Assembly: GCF_012516435.1 (NCBI RefSeq)
Contig: NZ_CP051216.1
Location: forward strand, 2,126,001-2,190,000
Source: Pseudodesulfovibrio sp. zrk46
Lineage (GTDB): Bacteria > Desulfobacterota > Desulfovibrionia > Desulfovibrionales > Desulfovibrionaceae
DNA length: 64,000 nt
Direction of reading: 5' to 3'
Part shown: one piece after another, positions 7,989-17,079 of the stretch
Position numbering within the stretch: position 1 is the stretch's first letter
How the letters are laid out: every line of letters starts with the position of its first letter
Translations under genes and position numbers: made by a program
Notes under the pieces: model-generated
Database searches by the model: none
The model's input: the letters and a program-made list of their open reading frames with translations, nothing else
Told to the model about the DNA's origin: nothing

Positions 7989-8411
7989 CTATTCGTTGGA
8001 AGCCGAGGTGCAGGCTGCACTCAGGCGTGCCTTGACGTACTCAACGACGGTGTCGTCGGCTTCGTCGACATCGAAGCAGCGGGCGTCTTCGCCAAGCAGA
8101 CCGCCGGGAACCTCGTCGGCCAACTCATCCGGGTCATCCACCAATTCTTTGTAGAAACAGACGGACAGCCAGCGATCGGCGGGATCGTCGTCAATGACAT
8201 CGACCATGGCGAACAGGCTGCGCTTGGTCTGGTTCTCGTGGGCGGCGCGCAGGGAGTAAGTGATGCCGGGACGCGCTACGAAGTCCAGTTTGACGCCATC
8301 GAGGTTTTCGAGGTGCTCCTTGAGAGCGAGGAAGCAGGATTTGGTCTGATTGGAATCTTCGGTCCAGTTTTCGATAAAAGACACCAGTTCTTCGGTGAAA
8401 TCAGCTTTCAT
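7989..8411 (-). CDS. Conserved-looking acidic protein of unknown function
   Basis: It has 140 residues and is strongly acidic, with no signal peptide or membrane segment, so it is probably cytosolic. The central part reads GITYSLRAAHENQTKRSLF and then MVDVIDDDPADRWLSVCF, and the C-terminal third is Asp/Glu-rich (DDPDELADEVPGG). I recognise no catalytic motif. AAGGAG sits about 10 bases before the ATG at 8411. It is monocistronic, divergent from the histidine kinase at 8602, and repeat B follows its stop. Codon use is like the neighbours, so the gene looks native. Confidence 0.7.
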   Translation of the reverse strand: MKADFTEELVSFIENWTEDSNQTKSCFLALKEHLENLDGVKLDFVARPGITYSLRAAHENQTKRSLFAMVDVIDDDPADRWLSVCFYKELVDDPDELADEVPGGLLGEDARCFDVDEADDTVVEYVKARLSAACTSASNE

Positions 8412-8601
8412 ATGAGTAGGCTCCTTGGGCGTGATATTTGCGTGTTGGGCAATCTCCTATCAGGGTCGGTCGATCTTCGCCACGACTTCTTTGCTGTTCC
8501 CTTGAGGCACCGTAAGTTGGTGCGCCAGAATTATAACCTGCTTGTCAGTTATCTGGGGTATGATATTGTGACGGCAAAATGTTTAATTCAAGAAGTGGGC
8601 A

Positions 8602-11340
8602 ATGAAAAAGAAGAGGGAAGTGAATGGTCACCGTTGGCAGCGTAACCACGGGAAATCGCGTGTAGTGCGTTGGGTGCAACATATCGTGTTGTCGGCCCTG
8701 TTGCTGTGTGTGATGCTTGCGTCCCATGCCAGTGCCGTCGAGACCCGGCATGTCCTTGTCCTGCACTCCTATCACTCCGGCATGTCATGGGTGAACAACA
8801 TCGAGAATGCTGTTCGTGAGACATTGCTCGTTCCTCCGCTTGATGATCTCATTCTGCATTACGAATACATGGACACCAAGCGGTATCATAGTGATGCGTA
8901 TTATGAGAAATTGCGAAAAATATTTAAGGAAAAGTATGGAGAGTTGCACTTTGCCGCTGTCCTTTCTTCAGACAACAACGCCTTTGATTTTCTCCGTAAA
9001 TATCGAGATGAGATTTTCCATGATGCTCCGGTCATCTTTTGCGGCGTAAACAATTTTACAGATGAGTGGCTGGACGGATTATCCAATTTCACGGGTGTGG
9101 CCGAGATCATGTCGTCGCGGGATACAGTTGAGGCCATTCTGCATCAGTTGCCAGATACCAAAGAAATCTACGTCATCAATGACTACCTCAAAACCGGTCG
9201 GGCGTGGCAGGCAACCATTGCGCGAAATCTCAAGGCCTTCGAAGACAAGGTTCGCATCGAATACAACGAGAATCTTTCCATCGCCGAACTGCGCGAGAAA
9301 ATCCAATCCATGAAGCCCGGCACCGTGGTGTTGCTCGGGGTGTACTATTCTGATCGGAATGGCCGCTACCTGACCTATGAAAAGCTCGGAACAATGCTGA
9401 CAGTGGACAGTCCGGTTCCAGTGTATTGTCTGTTGCGATTCAATCTTCGTGACGGCGTGATTGGTGGTAAGGTTATCAGCGGCTATCACCAGGGTGCCAT
9501 GATGAGCGAAGTGGCCCGTCGCGTGCTGATGGGCGAAAAGGCAGATGATATCCCGGTTGTTCAGATTGGAGCCAATGCATTCATATTCGATTGGCAGGGT
9601 ATGGCAAAACACGGGATTACCGTTGAAATGCTCCCCAAGGAAAGCGTGGTGCTCAATGAGCCGTTTTCCTTTTATGATGAATACTATCATCTGGTTTGGG
9701 CAACTGTCGCAGTGTTTGCCACTATGGTGGCACTCGTCGTTTTTCTCTCTCGAAATATCGCAGCTCTCCGTGTCGTTCGTAAGGAACTCAGTTATTCGGA
9801 GCGAAAATTCCGCTCCATCTTTAACAATGCGCATGAAGGCGTCTTCCAGACATCGTTTGATGGTCGGACGCTCTCTGCCAACCAGGCACACGCGGCTATA
9901 TTCGGATATGACTCACCTGAGGAGATGATTGATAAGGTTAACGATGTCCGGGAGAATCTGTATGTTAATTCAGAAGATCGGGACAAGGTCCTCAAAGCGG
10001 TTCGCGAAAAGGGCAAGATCTCAGGCCTTGAACTGTGGATGAAACGAAAAGATGGCAGCAAGCTTCTGATTAATCTGAATATAAGGATAACGGAAACTCC
10101 TGACGGAGAGCCTATCCTTGAAGGCTCGCTGGTCAATATTACCGAGCGAAAGCGTGTGGCGGATGAACTCGCCAAGTTGCGCAACTATCTATTCAACATC
10201 ATCGATTCCATGCCTTCCATTCTGGTGGGCATCGACAAGGAATGTCGGGTCACGCTCTGGAATAGAACCGCCGAGGAAACCACGGGGATTCCGGTGAGCG
10301 AAGCTGACGGCCGAACTTTGACCGAAGTGCTGCCGCGCATGAAATCCGTTATGAATGAAGTGGAAGAAAGTATTCGCCTTCGCAAGTTCAAGCACATTCA
10401 AAAGCTATCTCATCAAGGGCAAACAGGAATGCACTATGAAGACGTCACCGTCTATCCGCTTGTGACAGGTGCGTCGGAGGGAGCGGTTGTTCGGTTGGAT
10501 GACGTGACCGATCGCATCAATCTTGAGCGGATGATGATTCAGTCCGAGAAGATGATGTCGCTGGGCGGCCTGGCAGCAGGTATGGCGCATGAAATCAATA
10601 ATCCGTTGGCGGCTGTTATCGGTTACGCGCATAACATCCGTAAGCGGGTGTTCGGTGATCTCAAAAAGAACTTCCGTGTGGCCGAGGAGTGCGACGTTCC
10701 CCTCGAAAGAGTTCGTGAATACCTTACTCGCCGTGAAGTGATATCCATGTTGGATGGCATTGACGATTCCGGTGCGCGGGCTGCAAAGATTGTCAGCAAT
10801 ATGCTCAACTTCAGCCGTAAGAGCGAGTTGGATACCGGAGGATGTAATCTCACTGAGATTTTGGACAAGGCTGTTGAGCTTGCCGCCAATGTTTATGACA
10901 TGAAGAAGCAGTATGATTTCAATCGCATTGAGATTGTACGTGAATACGAGGACAACCTGCCTGGGGTGCGTTGTGACGGTAATGAAATACAGCAGGTGTT
11001 CCTCAATTTGCTCAAAAATGGTTCCGAAGCCATGGCCGAAAAAAAATATGAGGATGAATCTCCTCGTATCATCCTTCGTGCATACAAGTCCGGTGACAAT
11101 GTCGCGGTTGAGGTGGAAGACAACGGTCCCGGCATGGATGAGTCTGTCCGTCGCCGTATTCTGGAACCATTCTTCACGACCAAACCCGTTGGCAGCGGTA
11201 CTGGACTGGGGCTTTCCGTGTCGTATTTCATTGTAGCCGATTTGCATGACGGCTCCATGGAAGTGTTTTCAGAGCCAGGAGAATGGACTCGATTCCGGGT
11301 GAGCCTGCCTCTTTATGAATGTGAAAAGGATGCGGAATAG
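8602..11340 (+). CDS. Hybrid-sensor histidine kinase with ABC-binding-protein-like sensor and two PAS domains
   Basis: It has 912 residues. An N-terminal hydrophobic signal/TM segment (~25-45) leads to a periplasmic domain that starts RHVLVLHSYHSGMSW, the pattern of ABC substrate-binding-like sensor domains, up to ~360. One TM (~367-388) follows. PAS 1 begins ERKFRSIFNNAHEGVF and PAS 2 LFNIIDSMPSILVGID. HisKA has GLAAGMAHEINNPLAA with the phospho-His near residue 663, and HATPase_c has N-box FLNLLKNGSEAM, VEDNGPGMD and GTGLGLSVS. All kinase motifs look intact. No receiver domain or response-regulator gene is adjacent, so it is an orphan kinase. The ligand is unknown; the sensor type suggests a small organic molecule. 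The Shine-Dalgarno is weak. Confidence 0.9.
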   Translation: MKKKREVNGHRWQRNHGKSRVVRWVQHIVLSALLLCVMLASHASAVETRHVLVLHSYHSGMSWVNNIENAVRETLLVPPLDDLILHYEYMDTKRYHSDAYYEKLRKIFKEKYGELHFAAVLSSDNNAFDFLRKYRDEIFHDAPVIFCGVNNFTDEWLDGLSNFTGVAEIMSSRDTVEAILHQLPDTKEIYVINDYLKTGRAWQATIARNLKAFEDKVRIEYNENLSIAELREKIQSMKPGTVVLLGVYYSDRNGRYLTYEKLGTMLTVDSPVPVYCLLRFNLRDGVIGGKVISGYHQGAMMSEVARRVLMGEKADDIPVVQIGANAFIFDWQGMAKHGITVEMLPKESVVLNEPFSFYDEYYHLVWATVAVFATMVALVVFLSRNIAALRVVRKELSYSERKFRSIFNNAHEGVFQTSFDGRTLSANQAHAAIFGYDSPEEMIDKVNDVRENLYVNSEDRDKVLKAVREKGKISGLELWMKRKDGSKLLINLNIRITETPDGEPILEGSLVNITERKRVADELAKLRNYLFNIIDSMPSILVGIDKECRVTLWNRTAEETTGIPVSEADGRTLTEVLPRMKSVMNEVEESIRLRKFKHIQKLSHQGQTGMHYEDVTVYPLVTGASEGAVVRLDDVTDRINLERMMIQSEKMMSLGGLAAGMAHEINNPLAAVIGYAHNIRKRVFGDLKKNFRVAEECDVPLERVREYLTRREVISMLDGIDDSGARAAKIVSNMLNFSRKSELDTGGCNLTEILDKAVELAANVYDMKKQYDFNRIEIVREYEDNLPGVRCDGNEIQQVFLNLLKNGSEAMAEKKYEDESPRIILRAYKSGDNVAVEVEDNGPGMDESVRRRILEPFFTTKPVGSGTGLGLSVSYFIVADLHDGSMEVFSEPGEWTRFRVSLPLYECEKDAE

Positions 11341-11368
11341 ATGGTTTGTTTTACAAAAAAAGAAACAA

Positions 11369-11408
11369 AAAAGGCCCGGAATGTGTTCCGGGCCTTTTCA
11401 TTTTTTGG
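11369..11408. terminator. Bidirectional terminator between kinase and amino-acid ABC operon
   Basis: AAGGCCCGGAA (11371-11381) pairs with TTCCGGGCCTT, with A-rich 5' and T-rich 3' flanks. It serves the plus-strand kinase and the convergent minus-strand operon. Confidence 0.9.
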
Positions 11409-11420
11409 AGTTTTTCGTCC

Positions 11421-12152
11421 TTAAATATGCGAGACAACCTTCCCGAGGAAGTCTTTAAGACGAGGATTCTCCGGATTGGAGAAGAAGGTTTCCGGGTCAG
11501 CGTCCACCTGAACTTTGCCTTCGTCGATGAAGATGACACGGTCGGCCACTTCCTTGGCAAAGCCCATTTCGTGAGTGACCACGATCATGGTCATACCTTC
11601 CTTGGCCAGTTGCTTCATGACTTCCAGCACCTCGCCGACCAGCTCTGGGTCGAGGGCCGAGGTGGGTTCGTCGAAGAGGATCGCCTTGGGCTTGAGCGCC
11701 AAAGAGCGGGCAATGGCCACACGCTGCTTCTGGCCGCCGGAGAGCTGCTCCGGGAAGTTGCCGGCCTTGTCTTTCAGTCCCACCTTCTTGAGTAGGTCCA
11801 TGCCCAGCGCATTGGCCTCGGAGCGTGCCATGCCGCGGACCTTGATGGGGCCGAGCGTGACGTTGTCGAGGACCGACATGTGCGGGAACAGGTTGAACTG
11901 CTGGAAGACCATGGTGGCCTCGGTGCGGACCATGTTGATGTCCGTTTCCGGGTTCATGATGTCGTAGCCGTCCACGATGATGGTGCCGGAGGTGGGAGTC
12001 TCAAGACGGTTGATACAGCGCAGCACAGTGGATTTACCGGAGCCTGAGGGGCCGATGATGACGACCACCTGACCCTGTTTGACGTCCAGATCCACGCCCT
12101 TGATGACCTTGAGGTCGCCGAAACTTTTGTGAAGATTTTTGATTTGAATCAT
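11421..12152 (-). CDS. Polar amino-acid ABC transporter ATPase (GlnQ/HisP type)
   Basis: It has 243 residues. Walker A is GPSGSGKST, the Q-loop is in [14 protein letters not shown], the signature is [16 protein letters not shown], Walker B is [12 protein letters not shown], and the H-loop is in [10 protein letters not shown]. The FPHMS(V)LDN stretch is typical of glutamine, arginine and histidine importers. It is the last gene of a minus-strand operon: binding protein (13063), permease (12162), ATPase, with 9 bases between permease and ATPase. It energises uptake of an amino acid at the inner membrane; the exact substrate cannot be read. Confidence 0.95.
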   Translation of the reverse strand: MIQIKNLHKSFGDLKVIKGVDLDVKQGQVVVIIGPSGSGKSTVLRCINRLETPTSGTIIVDGYDIMNPETDINMVRTEATMVFQQFNLFPHMSVLDNVTLGPIKVRGMARSEANALGMDLLKKVGLKDKAGNFPEQLSGGQKQRVAIARSLALKPKAILFDEPTSALDPELVGEVLEVMKQLAKEGMTMIVVTHEMGFAKEVADRVIFIDEGKVQVDADPETFFSNPENPRLKDFLGKVVSHI

Positions 12153-12161
12153 GCGGCCTCC

Positions 12162-12830
12162 TTACTTGCCCTGGATGTGCATGCGTTTTTCCAGCGTCCG
12201 AAGAGCCTTGGCGATGGTCATGGTCATGGCGAGGTAGACCAGGCCGCAGGTCAGGTAGACCTCGAAGGAGCGGAAGTTGACGGCAACGATCTCGTCACCG
12301 GTACGGAGCAGCTCGCCCACACCGATGATCATGAGCAGGGAGGTGTCCTTGAGACTGATAATGAACTGGTTGCCAAGGGGCGGAATCATGCGGCGGAAAG
12401 CCTGAGGCCAGACGACGTAGCGCATGGTCTGGAAGCGGGTGAGACCGATGGAGCGGCCTGCTTCGCCCTGACCGACGTTGATGGACTGGACCGCGCCGCG
12501 CACGATCTCGGCGATGTATGCGCCGGAGTTGACCGCGATGATGATAATACCTGCGACCATGGCGGGGATGCGTATACCCATGGCCATGGGCAGACCGAAA
12601 TAGAGGAACATCGCCTGAACAAGCATGGGGGTGCCGCGGATGGATTCAACGTAGATTCCGGCGATTTTGCGCACGAAAATATTGCGGGAGAGTTTCATCA
12701 TGCCTGCAACGGCACCGAGGATGAAACCGAAAAAGAGGCCGCCCACGGTCAGGATGATCGTCATTTTGGCGCCACCCATGAGCAGGGGGAGCGATTCGAT
12801 CATCACGGAAGGTTCAAATTCAAAAGCCAT
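12162..12830 (-). CDS. Amino-acid ABC transporter permease (HisMQ family)
   Basis: This 222-residue inner-membrane protein has about five helices. The EAA loop contains GQGEAGRSIGLTRFQTMRYV with VWPQAFRRMIPPLGNQ after it, which is diagnostic of polar amino-acid permeases. Start ATG 12830 has AGGA at 8 bases; a GTG at 12836 is in frame but sits on top of the Shine-Dalgarno. It lies between the binding protein and the ATPase, with a 232-base gap and hairpin upstream. Confidence 0.93.
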   Translation of the reverse strand: MAFEFEPSVMIESLPLLMGGAKMTIILTVGGLFFGFILGAVAGMMKLSRNIFVRKIAGIYVESIRGTPMLVQAMFLYFGLPMAMGIRIPAMVAGIIIIAVNSGAYIAEIVRGAVQSINVGQGEAGRSIGLTRFQTMRYVVWPQAFRRMIPPLGNQFIISLKDTSLLMIIGVGELLRTGDEIVAVNFRSFEVYLTCGLVYLAMTMTIAKALRTLEKRMHIQGK

Positions 12831-13010
12831 ATGCACTTCCTAAATATATAGAATAGAGGGGATTCCCTGCCGACTGACGACCTGCGCCCAAATGTAGACG
12901 CCGCCTTGGGCGCGGATGTTAGTCGATTTTGCTGTCAGCGGGCAAGAGAAGAGTCTTTTGCGTCCCCTTTTTACACTCGGATTACGGGGATGTATGTCCC
13001 TAAACAAACG

Positions 13011-13039
13011 CCGAAGGGGCGGCAAAAGCCGCCCCTCGG
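13011..13039 (-). terminator. Intercistronic hairpin after the binding-protein gene
   Basis: On the minus strand, CCGAGGGGCGGC pairs with GCCGCCCCTTCGG about 23 bases after the binding-protein stop. The following U-tract is poor (CGTTTGTTTA). It is probably a partial terminator or 3'-end protector, letting the binding protein be made in excess over permease and ATPase (inference). Confidence 0.6.
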
Positions 13040-13062
13040 GAATACGTTTCTAACTGTCGGAA

Positions 13063-13809
13063 TTAACGGGGCTCGACGCCGAACCACTTCTTGTAGAGCT
13101 CAGCGTAGGTGCCGTTTTCCTTGAGGGTCTTCAGCGCAGCGTTGACCTTGGCGACCAGTGCGGAACCCTTGGGGAAACCGATGCCGTAAGGCTGACCTGC
13201 GTACAGGGGACCAACAACCTTGACCTTGCCCTTGCCGCGCTTGGATACGAAGGACTCGACAACAGGCTTGTCGAACATGACTGCATCAACACCACCGGTC
13301 AGCAGTTCCATGAACATGGCGTTGTCATTGGGGAAGAGCTTGGTCTCGGCGGGAGTAGCGTTCTTCTTGAGAAATTCAACGGAGGTGGTGCCCTGCTTGG
13401 TGGCGATGATCTTGCCGTCGAGGGTCTTTACGTCCTTGATGTCGTTCTCATCAGCGCGGACGAGGAGGAGCAGGCCGGAATCGTAGTAACCGTCGGCGAA
13501 ATCGATAACTTCACGACGCTTCTCGGTGATGGACATACCGGCGATACCGGCATCCAGCTGACCAGACTGCAGGCCGGGGACGATACCTTTGAAAGCCATG
13601 GGCTGGAGGTCGTATTCCACGCCGATTTGCTTGGCGATGGCATCCCAGAGTTCCACGTCGAAGCCAGTGTGTTCGCCGGTCTTGGGATCTTTAAATTCGA
13701 ACGGGGGGAAGTTGGTGTCGGTGGCAACGGTGAGCTTGCCTGCGAAGGCGGTGCCGACCATGGAAAGAGCGATCGCCAGAGCGATACAGAGAGTCATGAT
13801 GCGTTTCAT
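13063..13809 (-). CDS. Periplasmic amino-acid-binding protein (SBP family 3)
   Basis: It has 248 residues with signal peptide MKRIMTLCIALAIALSMVGTAFA. The mature protein begins LTVATDTNFPPFEFKD, and GFDVELWDAIAKQIG and AGMSITEKRREVIDFADGYYDSG are the ligand-binding signatures of family 3 proteins. A consensus AGGAGG lies 6 bases before ATG 13809. It captures a polar amino acid for the permease/ATPase pair downstream. The 292 bases upstream hold no gene; a TTGACA occurs there on the minus strand but I see no convincing -10 at proper spacing. Confidence 0.94.
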   Translation of the reverse strand: MKRIMTLCIALAIALSMVGTAFAGKLTVATDTNFPPFEFKDPKTGEHTGFDVELWDAIAKQIGVEYDLQPMAFKGIVPGLQSGQLDAGIAGMSITEKRREVIDFADGYYDSGLLLLVRADENDIKDVKTLDGKIIATKQGTTSVEFLKKNATPAETKLFPNDNAMFMELLTGGVDAVMFDKPVVESFVSKRGKGKVKVVGPLYAGQPYGIGFPKGSALVAKVNAALKTLKENGTYAELYKKWFGVEPR

Positions 13810-14047
13810 AATATCCTCCTGGTTAGGTGAATCGTCCGCGACGAGGCACGGTCGATAATGTGCGAATATTCGTGGAGACCACGTGTCGAAATAACCGAAT
13901 GCTTATGTCATAATTGTCAAAGAATGGCAAGTTAATGTCCGGTTATTTGTGCTATGCAGCGAGTAAACAGAATGAAAATTCGGGGTTTACCGAATGAATT
14001 TCGGTGTAAATTGGTTACAGGTTGCGATTAATCAGTTGCGAAAAACA

Positions 14048-14090
14048 AAAAAACGGGCTCCAGATGGAGCCCGTTTTTGGATTTTTTCGT
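14048..14090. terminator. Terminator behind the M20 peptidase gene
   Basis: AAACGGGCTCCA and TGGAGCCCGTTT (14051-14076) form a hairpin with A-rich 5' and T-rich 3' sides, working on either strand. It lies 12 bases from the stop of the minus-strand peptidase gene. Confidence 0.88.
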
Positions 14091-14101
14091 TTCAAAAAAA
14101 G

Positions 14102-15259
14102 TTATTTTTGGTACCTGTCGCAGCCCTTGATGACGCTGATGGCGGTCAGCAGCCCCTGCTTCACCATGCATTCGGACAGCATGTATTCGTCTGGAGTGTG
14201 GAAGAGCTTGCCGGAAGGCCCCATGCCGTCGAGCACCGGAACGCCAGCTTGAGAGACGGTGTTGGCATCAGAGCCGCCACCGCGGAACACGGACTGAACA
14301 TCCATGCCGATCTCTTTGGCTGCCTCTTCGACCACGCCGTACAGTTCCATAATAGTGTCATTTGTCACCATGGGCGGGCGATGGGTACGGATGGAAACCG
14401 AACCGGAAGTGCCTTCCAATGTGCATTCGGTGGCGATCTTTTCGATGGCCGCCCACACCTTGTCGCCGATCTCCTGATTCACGAAACGGGTCTCGCAACG
14501 TGCAGATGCCTTGGCTGCGACAGTGTTCGGTCCCACGCCGCCCTCGATGAGTCCGGCGTTGAACGAGGTCTGCACCTCGGGATCGTTGAGAGCTTCCAGC
14601 GCAACGATCTTGTGGGCGATCTCCACGATGGCGCTCGGTTTGGGGAACTGGCAGTGGCCGGCGTGGTAGGGCTCGCCCTGTACTTCCAGATCAAAGACGA
14701 TGCGTCCCTTGCGGCCGGTGACCACTTCACCACCCATGCCGGAACCTTCCATGACGAAACAGAAGTCGCTCTTCTTGGCCTCGTCCACGATCAGGTTGCG
14801 GGAGTGAGGTGAGCCGATCTCCTCGTCGGCATTGAAGAAGAAGCCGAAGGGCAGGTCGCCCAGTCCGGCTGCCTGCAAAGCCTTGGCGACGAAGATGCCG
14901 ATGACAATGCCGCCCTTCATGTCGGTCACACCCGGGCCGTAGGTCATGTCTCCTTCGCGGCGGAAGGTGTCGAAGCCCATCTCGGGTGGGAATACGGTAT
15001 CCATGTGGCCCACCAGCAGGGGGCCGCCGCCGTTGGCTGCTCGGGCTGCGTTTTCAGCCACCAGATTGTCGCCGGTGACGTCATTGGACAGGCGGCGGGT
15101 GGTGAAGCCCATCTCTTCGACGACTTCCTGAAGCACGTCCACGACGCGGTTCACGCCGTCCACATTCGCGGAATAGCTATTGATGTTGACCAGGCGCTCA
15201 AGCAGGTCGAACATCTCGTTTTCATGTTCAACTAAATAGTCTTTTATGGTATTGATCAT
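14102..15259 (-). CDS. M20-family metallopeptidase (ArgE/DapE/CPG2 type)
   Basis: It has 385 residues. Metal and catalytic motifs are in order: GHMDTVFP (His and Asp), GPGVTDMKGG (bridging Asp), NADEEIGS (general base Glu then metal Glu), an acidic ligand in FVMEGSG, and a late His in GKLFHTPDEY. Start is set at ATG 15259, where GGAGG lies 7 bases upstream; the ATG at 15265 is too close to it. The open frame continues far upstream but only as the antisense of the peptide-binding protein. Family members remove terminal residues from peptides or deacylate amino acids. It is divergent from the peptide ABC operon and is probably used on imported peptides (inference). Confidence 0.92.
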   Translation of the reverse strand: MINTIKDYLVEHENEMFDLLERLVNINSYSANVDGVNRVVDVLQEVVEEMGFTTRRLSNDVTGDNLVAENAARAANGGGPLLVGHMDTVFPPEMGFDTFRREGDMTYGPGVTDMKGGIVIGIFVAKALQAAGLGDLPFGFFFNADEEIGSPHSRNLIVDEAKKSDFCFVMEGSGMGGEVVTGRKGRIVFDLEVQGEPYHAGHCQFPKPSAIVEIAHKIVALEALNDPEVQTSFNAGLIEGGVGPNTVAAKASARCETRFVNQEIGDKVWAAIEKIATECTLEGTSGSVSIRTHRPPMVTNDTIMELYGVVEEAAKEIGMDVQSVFRGGGSDANTVSQAGVPVLDGMGPSGKLFHTPDEYMLSECMVKQGLLTAISVIKGCDRYQK

Positions 15260-15433
15260 TTCCATCCCTCCACTGGGCGGTTTGGGCGTTTGTTGGTCAA
15301 AAAATTGCGTTTTGGCATAATTTTCTTCAGAAAATAAGAAAACCAAGCTTGAAAAATACGTAAAGATTGCCTTTACGACGATTTTGTGACATTTTTGTGC
15401 GCTTTTTTTGGGAAAACAACAAGGAGTTATTTG

Positions 15434-17002
15434 ATGAGAAAGAAACTGCTGCTCAGCTTCGTCATTCTGGCGAGTCTGGTGCTCGGCGCTTCCTTTGCGA
15501 ACGCCAAGGATTTGACCATCGGCCTGAAGGGCGAGCCCACCTCTCTGGACCCGCATTTCCACAACGTCACACAGAACAACCAGATGGCCCTCTACATCTT
15601 TGATAAGCTCATCCTGCAGGATAGCAAGCAGAAGATGTACCCCGGCCTGGCCGAATCCTGGAAACCCATCAACGACACCACCTGGGAATTCAAACTCCGC
15701 AAGGGCGTCAAGTTCCACGATGGTTCCGATTTCACCGCTGAAGATGTGAAGTTCACCATTGAACGCATCCCCAACGTACCGAACTCTCCCTCCTCCATGG
15801 CTGGTGCTGTCGGCGCAGTCAAGGAAGTTGAGATCGTTGATGACTACACCATTCGCATCCACACCGAGAAGCCTGCTCCGCTGACCCCGCGCAACTTCGC
15901 TTCTTTCGTCATCGTCTCCAAGAAGGCTGCCGAAGGCAAGGCCACCGAAGACTTCAACTCCGGTGTTGCTGCCATTGGTACCGGTCCCTACAAGCTGGTT
16001 GAATGGGCCCGTGGCGATAAGATCGTCTACGAGCGCAACGAAGACTACTGGGGTGAAAAGCCCGAGTGGACCAGGATCGTTGTCCGTCCCATCTCCAACG
16101 ACGGTACCCGCGTTGCCGCCCTCAAGTCCGGCGACGTTGACCTGATCAACTTTGTTCCCCCGGCAGACGTCAAGCACATGGGTGAAGACAAGAAGCTCGC
16201 TCTTCACAAGTCTTCCTCCACCCGCCTGATCTACCTGCACATCGATACCGACCGTGAGTTCACTCCCATGGTCACCGGCAACAACGGCGAACAGATCAAG
16301 AACCCTTACCTCGATCTGCGCGTCCGTAAGGCCATCTCCAAGGCCATCAACCGTCCCGCCATCGCTGCCCGTATCATGGAAGGCCTGGCCATCCCCGCAT
16401 CCCAGATGCTACCCGACGGTTACGAAGGTACCTCCAAGAACCTGAAGCCCGAAGCATACGATCCCAAGGGCGCCAAGGCTCTCCTCAAGGAAGCCGGCTA
16501 CCCCGATGGTTTCAAGATCACCATCCACGGTCCCAACGACCGTTACGTCAACGATGCTGACATCGCTCAGGCCATCGCTCAGATGCTGACCAAGGTCGGC
16601 ATCAAGACCGAAGTCAACACCATGCCCAAGGCAGTCTACTTCGGTAAGGCTTCCGCTCTGGAATTCTCCCTGATGCTCGTTGGCTGGGCCACTGACACCG
16701 GTGAGCACTCCAACTGCGTTGGTTCCCTGCTGCACACCTTCGATAAGGAAGGCGGCTTTGGTAAGTCCAACCGTGGTCGTTACTCCAACCCCAAGGTCGA
16801 CAGCCTGCTTGAAGAAGCTCTGGTCACCGTTGATCCTGCCAAGCACAATGAGCTGCTGGTTGAGTCCGTTGAAATCGGCATGAACGATCTGGGTATCATC
16901 CCCATCCACTTCCAGGTCTCCGTTTGGGGTACCAAGAAGGGCCTGACCTACAACGGCCGCACCGACGGTTACACCCTGCCTCACGAAATCAAGTCCAAGT
17001 AG
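15434..17002 (+). CDS. Peptide ABC transporter substrate-binding protein (DppA/OppA, SBP family 5)
   Basis: It has 522 residues. Start ATG 15434 has AAGGAG at 8 bases. The signal peptide is MRKKLLLSFVILASLVLGAS followed by FANA. The SBP family 5 signatures include LKGEPTSLDPHFHNVT, YPGLAESWKPINDTTWEFKL and GVKFHDGSDFTAEDVKFTIE. It binds di/oligopeptides (or a related ligand such as nickel) in the periplasm. Codon use is visibly more biased than in neighbouring genes (GGT, CGT, AAG, ATC, CCC), as expected for an abundant protein. It is the first gene of a five-gene operon, with a hairpin after its stop. Confidence 0.94.
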   Translation: MRKKLLLSFVILASLVLGASFANAKDLTIGLKGEPTSLDPHFHNVTQNNQMALYIFDKLILQDSKQKMYPGLAESWKPINDTTWEFKLRKGVKFHDGSDFTAEDVKFTIERIPNVPNSPSSMAGAVGAVKEVEIVDDYTIRIHTEKPAPLTPRNFASFVIVSKKAAEGKATEDFNSGVAAIGTGPYKLVEWARGDKIVYERNEDYWGEKPEWTRIVVRPISNDGTRVAALKSGDVDLINFVPPADVKHMGEDKKLALHKSSSTRLIYLHIDTDREFTPMVTGNNGEQIKNPYLDLRVRKAISKAINRPAIAARIMEGLAIPASQMLPDGYEGTSKNLKPEAYDPKGAKALLKEAGYPDGFKITIHGPNDRYVNDADIAQAIAQMLTKVGIKTEVNTMPKAVYFGKASALEFSLMLVGWATDTGEHSNCVGSLLHTFDKEGGFGKSNRGRYSNPKVDSLLEEALVTVDPAKHNELLVESVEIGMNDLGIIPIHFQVSVWGTKKGLTYNGRTDGYTLPHEIKSK

Positions 17003-17025
17003 GGTCGTTTCAGTACATGTAACAA

Positions 17026-17054
17026 TGAGGGGCCGCGCACTGCGCGTCCCCTCA
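17026..17054 (+). terminator. Intercistronic hairpin between binding protein and permease
   Basis: TGAGGGG-CC-GCGCA-CT-GCGC-GT-CCCCTCA forms a stem in the 77-base gap, followed by TTTCCACTTT. It probably lets only part of the transcription continue into the transporter genes (inference). Confidence 0.65.
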
Positions 17055-17079
17055 TTTCCACTTTAAAACAGGGATACAA

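Noticed and set aside
15266-16240. N-terminal extension of the M20 peptidase frame across the peptide-binding gene
   Set aside because: The frame is open only because of codon bias in the overlapping gene. The family start, with a Shine-Dalgarno, is at 15259.
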